A DNA stretch of 10,092 nt. Source: an uncultured Collinsella sp. Its GTDB lineage: Bacteria; Actinomycetota; Coriobacteriia; Coriobacteriales; Coriobacteriaceae. Positions 6,186 through 10,092 of this stretch are shown here, in pieces. Under the pieces are notes generated by a model, which worked only from the letters and a program-made list of their open reading frames with translations, ran no database searches and had not been told where the DNA came from. The position numbers and the translations under genes were made by a program. The stretch covers positions 1 through 10,092 of the forward strand of contig CALFDL010000138.1 in NCBI GenBank assembly GCA_937950415.1. Reading direction: 5' to 3'. Each line of letters starts with the position of its first letter. Position 1 is the first letter of the stretch.

Positions 6186-7507
6186 TCGACACCGAGCACG
6201 TTAAATGCGATACCTGTACCGCACCGGAGCCTATGGAACTCGACGCCAGCGACGAGGCTTCGCGCGGCTGGCCCACCGTAGACATCGAGACCAGCCCCTA
6301 CAAGGCGCAGTTCCCGCTCTTCCAGCAGCACCCCGAGATCGCCTTCCTCGATAGCGCCGCCACCGCGCAGCGCCCTGCCTGTGTGCTCGACGCCGAGCGC
6401 GACTTCTATCAGCGCATGAACGCCAACCCCCTGCGCGGCCTGTACTCGCTGTCCGTCGAGGCAACCGACGCCATCGCGAAGGTCCGCCAGCAGATCGCCG
6501 ACCTCATCGGCGCCTCACAGGCCAACGAGATCGTCTTCACCCGCAACACGAGCGAGTCGCTCAACCTGGTCGCCAAGAGCTTTGCACCCACGGTGCTCGA
6601 GCCCGGTGACGAGGTCGTCATCACCATCATGGAGCACCACTCCAACCTGATTCCGTGGCAGCAGGTCTGCCGCGAGACCGGCGCCAAGCTCGTCTACCTC
6701 TACCCCACCAAGACCGGTCAACTCACCACCGAGGAGGTTCTGTCCAAGGTGGGCCCCAAGACCAAGATCCTGGCCGTGGGTCAGGTTTCTAACGTGCTGG
6801 GCGTCGAGAACCCGGTCAAGAACCTCGGCAAGCTCGTGCACAAGTACGGCGGCTATCTGGTCGTCGACGGCGCACAGTCGCTGCCGCACATGCCGGTCGA
6901 TGTGGCCGACCTGGGCGCCGACTTCTTTGCCTTTAGCGCACACAAGGCTATGGGCCCCATGGGCATCGGCGTGCTGTGGGGCAAGATGGACCTGCTCAAC
7001 GCCATGCCGCCAGTGCTTACCGGCGGTGAGATGATCGATTCGGTCACCGAGCAGGACGCCGTCTGGGCGCCCGTTCCCGAGAAATTCGAGGCCGGCACGC
7101 AGGACGCCGCCGGCATCTTCGCCACGGGTGCGGCACTCGACTACCTGGTCAACACGGTGGGTTACGAGAACATCCAGGCACGCGAGCAGGCACTCGTCCA
7201 CTACCTGATGGGCGAGCTCATGCAGCTCGACTTTGTCCAGATCATCGGCTCCATCTATTGGGACAACCACCACGGCGTTGTGAGCTTTAACGTCCGCGGC
7301 ATCCACCCGCACGACGTTGCGAGCATCATGGACATGGACGGCGTCTGCATCCGCGCCGGTCACCACTGTGCACAGCCGCTGCTCACCTGGCTGGGCGTCG
7401 AGAACCTTGCCTGCTGCCGCGCCAGCGTGGCCTTCTACAACGACAAGGCCGACATCGACAAGTTCATCGCCGGCCTGCATCACGTTTGGAGCACGTTCAA
7501 TGGGTAA
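6182..7507 (+). CDS. sufS: Cysteine desulfurase SufS
   Basis: A 441-residue group II cysteine desulfurase, PLP-dependent, which takes sulfur from L-cysteine as a protein persulfide. Visible marks: EHHSNLIPW (151-159), cofactor Asp in VVDGAQS (D229), PLP lysine K255 in SAHKAMGPMGIGVLWG, and the persulfide Cys C396 in RAGHHCAQPLL. The short loop around the Cys (group II) fits a partner-dependent enzyme, and the partner SufU is encoded next. The first about 40 residues, before SPYKAQFPLF, are an acidic extension with C9-X2-C12 that standard SufS proteins lack. The ATG (6182) overlaps the sufD stop (ATGA) and has GAGGAG in front, so the extended start looks real. The 3' end overlaps sufU by 8 nt. 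Confidence 0.96.
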   Translation: MIDTEHVKCDTCTAPEPMELDASDEASRGWPTVDIETSPYKAQFPLFQQHPEIAFLDSAATAQRPACVLDAERDFYQRMNANPLRGLYSLSVEATDAIAKVRQQIADLIGASQANEIVFTRNTSESLNLVAKSFAPTVLEPGDEVVITIMEHHSNLIPWQQVCRETGAKLVYLYPTKTGQLTTEEVLSKVGPKTKILAVGQVSNVLGVENPVKNLGKLVHKYGGYLVVDGAQSLPHMPVDVADLGADFFAFSAHKAMGPMGIGVLWGKMDLLNAMPPVLTGGEMIDSVTEQDAVWAPVPEKFEAGTQDAAGIFATGAALDYLVNTVGYENIQAREQALVHYLMGELMQLDFVQIIGSIYWDNHHGVVSFNVRGIHPHDVASIMDMDGVCIRAGHHCAQPLLTWLGVENLACCRASVAFYNDKADIDKFIAGLHHVWSTFNG

Positions 7508-7934
7508 TCTGTACACCTCCACCACATTTATGGAGCACAACTCGCACCCCGACTACAAGTACGAGATGGATGCTCCCACGCACGAGCACGACGGCATCAA
7601 CCCCAGCTGCGGAGACGAGCTCACTCTGCAGCTGCGTGTCGAGAACAACGTGATCGAGGAGGCCTCCTTTACCGGCCACGGCTGCGCCATCAGCCAGGCC
7701 AGTGCCGACATCATGGCCGATCTCATCACCGGCGAGACCGTCGAGGAGGCGCGTCGCTTGGCGGGACTCTTCCTCGCCATGATCCGCGGCGAGAAGCTCT
7801 CCGAGGACGACCTGGAAGACCTGGACGAGGCCGCCCAGCTCCAGGACATCTCGCACATGCCCGCCCGCGTCAAATGCGCCGAGCTCGCCTGGCGCACCCT
7901 CGACGGCGTGCTCGAGGGGCAAACAAACCAGTAG
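7500..7934 (+). CDS. sufU: Zn-dependent sulfurtransferase SufU
   Basis: A 144-residue SufU (close to the 147 of B. subtilis), which accepts the persulfide from SufS and passes it to the SufB scaffold. The zinc site is complete: C37 and D39 in NPSCGDEL, C62 in GHGCAISQAS, and C126 in RVKCAELAW. The insertion characteristic of SufU versus IscU lies between C62 and C126 (GLFLAMIRGEKLSEDDLEDLDE). ATG 7500 lies inside the end of sufS (8-nt overlap) with GGAG 8 bases upstream. The same frame is open further 5' from 7317, but that extension reads the wrong frame of sufS. It is the last gene of the operon, closed by a terminator 33 bp after the stop. Confidence 0.95.
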   Translation: MGNLYTSTTFMEHNSHPDYKYEMDAPTHEHDGINPSCGDELTLQLRVENNVIEEASFTGHGCAISQASADIMADLITGETVEEARRLAGLFLAMIRGEKLSEDDLEDLDEAAQLQDISHMPARVKCAELAWRTLDGVLEGQTNQ

Positions 7935-7966
7935 TTTATGCCCCGAATCCAAGGTTTTTGATTGCC

Positions 7967-7996
7967 GAGCCGCCCGATACGGGCGGCTCTGTTTTT
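7967..7996 (+). terminator. Intrinsic terminator of the suf operon
   Basis: GAGCCGCCC (7967-7975) and GGGCGGCTC (7981-7989) form a perfect 9-bp GC-rich stem with a GATAC loop, followed by TGTTTTT. It starts 33 bp after the sufU stop. Confidence 0.93.
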
Positions 7997-8594
7997 ACCT
8001 AATGAGCGCGAACGCACAAAGTCCGCGCGTCCGGCGCCCCGTCTGACATTTGCCACACAGCCAGACGCGAGCACGGGCGTTTTCCACAGCACCAAAGGCC
8101 TGCGGCAGGGCCCCGGGCCCGCCAAGCAATGCGCCAAGCCCCGTTCTGCTGAGCTCCGACTCGCTTCGCGCCTGCCGCAGACGGGTCCCATAGGGTGCGA
8201 CGTGCATTTTTGCGAGTATTCAGCACGCCAAGCTGTGTGTATACGCATCCAAAGCGTTAATCAACGTCTTTAGGCGCATATATATTGTGTTTTAGAACAA
8301 GCATCGCGGTCTGACGGGACGCAGGCACGTGCTTCGGGGGCGCAACGGCGGGAATCAATAGCTTCGGGACCCGTATGTTGCAAGATTGCGGCAGTGCCGA
8401 CAGCACCACGATGCTGAAAACTCCGTTTTTTGCACGGCGCAGACGGGGGTAGGCACGGGCAAACCCGGACCGAGCCGTTATTTTATGCAAGATGACGATT
8501 GTTCTATGCATATTAAGAAGTGCAGTTACCGTACCAAGCTTTTGAACGCTGGTTGCGGCGTATGGACGACCCCAGCTGCGATGAACAGGCGACC
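7997..8594. other. 598-bp intergenic region with palindromes and repeated AGACGGG words
   Basis: No open frame here has a convincing start, ribosome binding site or family signature. The DNA is full of short symmetries. CTGCGGCAGG (8100-8109) pairs perfectly with CCTGCCGCAG (8171-8180). CGTCTG (8040-8045) pairs with CAGACG (8062-8067). Others are CGGCA-G-TGCCG (8389-8399), CAGCA..TGCTG (near 8401-8416), GCACGTGC (near 8325) and CGGG-CAAA-CCCG (8456-8467) just after a GTAG. The word AGACGGG or its complement (CCCGTCT), or the related CTGACGGGAC, occurs near 8039, 8179, 8311 and 8441, and again at 9778. This is compatible with REP-like elements next to a REP-associated transposase, or with a structured RNA; neither is proven. 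Confidence 0.5.
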
Positions 8595-9407
8595 TTACAT
8601 CACGTTTCCGCCAGCCCGCATCGCCGTTCGCGCGCGGGCGCGCACGATACGAGAGACGGTACTTTTGCCAATCCCGGTATACCGCTCAATCTGGCGCACC
8701 GTAAAGCCGGCATTGTTCAATCCAACAATAACGGTATCGCGCTGCGCCGGCGGTGCAGTTTTAACCCCGTTGAGCGGAACCCCTAGCTCCTTCGCCAACT
8801 TGTTGGCAAAGGCGTGGCGTTCCCACTCCGTCTCTTTCATATCGCGCAGCGCCGGTTCGCCGCCGTCGGGCGTCGAAAGCGAATAGGCAATAAAGCCCTC
8901 GGCAGAACCAAAAAGCTCAAGCACGCAAGAAGGATCAGAAAATCCCCTCGCGACATCAGCCGCGTCACCGTCGTAAGCGCATAAATACTCCGCAAAGCTA
9001 CTCCAGGGATAACGCTCGATTAGGCCAACGCCCGCCTCCTGCGGATCGGCGTGTACGGAGCGAATAGCCTCCATCACCTGCCAGTCGGTATCGAGCGAGC
9101 GCCGGTCAAAACGGTTCTGGAACAGATGGCCTGTGCGCCCCGCGCGTTTATTAAACCGCCGCGCGTGCGTCAAAAGCAGCCGGTGCATCGCCGCGCTCAT
9201 CCTGTCCTCGTAATCTGCAAGCACCAAATGCACGTGAGTGCCCATAAGGCACCAGGCGATAACCGTCACACCCTCCTCGCGGCAGCACTCGCGCATCAGC
9301 TCCAAAAACTCCCACCGGTCTTCATCGCCCTCAAAGATGAGCTGCTTGCCCGTGCCGCGGGCACAGACATGGTAAAAGCCGGTAACCGTTCTCCAAACGC
9401 GCTGCAT
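8595..9407 (-). CDS. REP-associated tyrosine transposase-like protein (Y1/HUH, IS200 family)
   Basis: A 270-residue Y1_Tnp-type protein. ATG 9407 is chosen because AAGGGAG lies 5-6 bases upstream and MQRVWRTVTGFYHVCARGTG is the normal family start; the frame stays open to 9620, but that extension looks non-coding. Visible parts: TGFYHVCARG near the N-terminus, the metal-binding HUH pair H58-V-H60 in CLMGTHVHLVL, GHLFQNRF (93-100), and ADPQEAGV (120-127) in place of the usual NPVRAG. The residue where the family has its catalytic tyrosine (YIHxNP) is S117 here (IRSVHADP). Residues about 221-260 form an added helix-turn-helix (TVRQIERYTGIGKSTVSRIVR). Such proteins act on REP palindromes and usually occur as single chromosomal genes. 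No insertion-sequence ends or target duplications were found around it. Loss of the tyrosine would abolish strand cleavage if the alignment is right. Confidence 0.85.
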   Translation of the reverse strand: MQRVWRTVTGFYHVCARGTGKQLIFEGDEDRWEFLELMRECCREEGVTVIAWCLMGTHVHLVLADYEDRMSAAMHRLLLTHARRFNKRAGRTGHLFQNRFDRRSLDTDWQVMEAIRSVHADPQEAGVGLIERYPWSSFAEYLCAYDGDAADVARGFSDPSCVLELFGSAEGFIAYSLSTPDGGEPALRDMKETEWERHAFANKLAKELGVPLNGVKTAPPAQRDTVIVGLNNAGFTVRQIERYTGIGKSTVSRIVRARARTAMRAGGNVM

Positions 9408-9622
9408 GGCGCTCCCTTCGCCGGGATCTGCTTGCCATCCAATACAGCACGATTGAAGCGTGCCATCAAAACATTCACGCAAAACAATACACTCGCGCGG
9501 CCAAAGGCAGCAAACAGGCGGCGAACGGCACCGTTGCAACAGGTCAACCCCTGCAACGCTTACAAAAGCTGACCAAAAGCTTGCCCAAGACGGACCCCCT
9601 CTACGGAAGTGCACGACCACAG

Positions 9623-9651
9623 AATATAGAGTTAAACCGTTTCAATTGAAA
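9623..9651 (-). promoter_or_regulatory. 12-bp palindrome and candidate promoter of the transposase-like gene
   Basis: TTTCAATTGAAA (9640-9651) is a perfect palindrome. On the minus strand its first half can serve as a weak -35 (TTTCAA, 3/6), 17 bp before TATATT (9628-9623, 5/6 to TATAAT). The leader to the ATG at 9407 would then be about 210 nt. The evidence is only spacing and box similarity. Confidence 0.25.
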
Positions 9652-9711
9652 GTTCCGCGCATCTCGCTACGAAAACTGAGCCGTTCGCCGAATATTCCGT
9701 GCATTTCGCGG

Positions 9712-9717
9712 TATTAT
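9712..9717 (+). promoter_or_regulatory. Candidate -10 box for the right-hand scaffold gene
   Basis: TATTAT (5/6 to TATAAT) lies about 95 bp before the ATG at 9811. No good -35 stands 16-18 bp upstream, so this is weak. The reverse strand of the same bases reads a perfect TATAAT. Confidence 0.25.
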
Positions 9718-9810
9718 AGGGGCTGCATGTCATGTCCCTTTCGAAGGGTCGCCCGGCAATCGCCAGCCACGGCCCCCAGACGGGACGCCAACACGATAGA
9801 GAGGAGAGGC

Positions 9811-10092
9811 ATGCAGTACTCACAGGAAGTGGAGAACATGTGCCCCGTTGCCAAGGGTGCATACCACGGCCCCGCACCCATCCCCGAGGAGGGCAAGTGG
9901 GTCCAGGCTAAGGAGATTTCCGACATCTCCGGTCTTACGCACGGTGTGGGTTGGTGCGCACCTCAGCAGGGCGCCTGCAAGCTCACGCTGAACGTCAAGG
10001 ACGGCATCATCGAGGAGGCCCTCGTTGAGACCATCGGCTGCTCGGGTATGACCCACTCTGCCGCCATGGCTTCCGAGATCCTTCCCGGTAAG
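9811..10092 (+). CDS. NifU-like Fe-S cluster scaffold-type protein, partial at right edge
   Basis: The first 94 residues of a protein that continues beyond the window. ATG 9811 follows a strong ribosome binding site (GAGGAGAGG). The sequence HGPAPIPEEGKWVQAKEI (19-36), GLTHGVGWCAPQQGACKLTL (41-60), DGIIEEALVETIGCSGMTHS (64-83) and AAMASEILPGK matches, from memory, the family annotated as iron-sulfur cluster assembly scaffold protein that commonly sits beside a GGGtGRT-family gene in clostridia and Coriobacteriia. C49, C56 and C77 are candidate ligands; the I-I-E-E-A-x-V-x-T-I-G-C-S-G-M layout recalls the NifU/IscU fold around its second Cys. It is distinct from SufU: the NPSCGD and GHGCAIS motifs are absent. 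Its biochemical role is not established to my knowledge. It is transcribed separately from the suf operon, about 1.8 kb upstream. Confidence 0.82.
   Translation, partial: MQYSQEVENMCPVAKGAYHGPAPIPEEGKWVQAKEISDISGLTHGVGWCAPQQGACKLTLNVKDGIIEEALVETIGCSGMTHSAAMASEILPGK

Larger units (their letters stand above)
9408..9810. other. 403-bp intergenic region between divergent genes
   Basis: No credible gene. It should hold the promoters of the minus-strand transposase gene and of the plus-strand scaffold gene. It contains a perfect 12-bp palindrome, a TATTAT box with its exact reverse TATAAT on the other strand (9712-9718), a small CCCTT-TCG-AAGGG hairpin (9736-9748) in the likely leader of the right-hand gene, and one more AGACGGGAC word at 9778. 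Confidence 0.5.

Noticed and set aside
8257..8511. 84-codon minus-strand open frame in the intergenic region
   Set aside because: No ribosome binding site precedes the ATG at 8511 and the protein has no recognisable domain. It overlaps the repeated GACGGG-type words, so it is more likely repeat DNA read as protein.
8386..8886. 166-codon plus-strand open frame
   Set aside because: Half of it lies antisense to the transposase-like gene, it has no ribosome binding site, and its composition is that of an antisense shadow.
9408..9620. N-terminal extension of the transposase-like gene to 9620
   Set aside because: The added 71 residues are Cys/Trp/Arg-rich and unlike the family, while ATG 9407 has a strong ribosome binding site and the family-typical start.
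1..10092. tRNA, rRNA, CRISPR array, complete insertion sequence or phage genes
   Set aside because: No cloverleaf with a TTCRA arm, no rRNA-like stretch, no regularly spaced direct repeats and no terminal inverted repeats with target duplications were seen on either strand.

Overview
The window most likely comes from a high-GC Gram-positive gut bacterium of the Coriobacteriia (Collinsella-like). The basis is GC-rich codon use, an actinobacterial/clostridial-style SUF operon ending in SufU, and a final gene of the NifU-like scaffold type that I associate with gut Firmicutes and Coriobacteriia. The genus is inferred from family resemblance, not from a database search.

Left part, minus strand (1-2466). 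A secreted protein with a signal peptide and a lysozyme/transglycosylase-like ES...GYYQF motif pair runs off the left edge. Its frame is broken by an apparent one-base loss in an A4 run (529-532); beyond the break the shifted frame stays open for about 176 codons and becomes a Ser/Asp/Gly/Asn/Thr-rich tail. Upstream of it is a tight minus-strand cluster: an Rrf2/IscR-like regulator with three cysteines (2466-2035), then an MNT-type minimal nucleotidyltransferase (2026-1739), then an HI0074/HepT-like HEPN protein (1752-1333) with an intact RX4HXY motif. The last two form a candidate MntA/HepT (type VII) toxin-antitoxin pair that appears to share a transcript with the Fe-S regulator.

Centre, plus strand (2689-7934). 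A complete SUF iron-sulfur assembly operon in the order sufC-sufB-sufD-sufS-sufU is joined by short gaps or overlaps and closed by a strong intrinsic terminator (7967-7996). SufS (cysteine desulfurase) passes sulfur to SufU (Zn-dependent sulfurtransferase), which supplies the SufBC2D scaffold. No sufE, sufA or sufT is visible. The 222-bp divergent region between the regulator and sufC holds an element closely matching the IscR type 1 operator as I remember it, a long inverted repeat at the predicted regulator start, and a second nested dyad over the candidate suf -35. This fits Fe-S-responsive control of both directions.

Right part (7997-10092). A roughly 600-bp non-coding stretch rich in short palindromes and repeated AGACGGG-type words is followed by a minus-strand REP-associated (Y1/HUH) transposase gene (9407-8595). 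Its HUH histidines are present, but the catalytic-tyrosine position reads as serine. A 403-bp intergenic region then leads to the start of a second Fe-S scaffold-like (NifU-related) gene that runs off the right edge.
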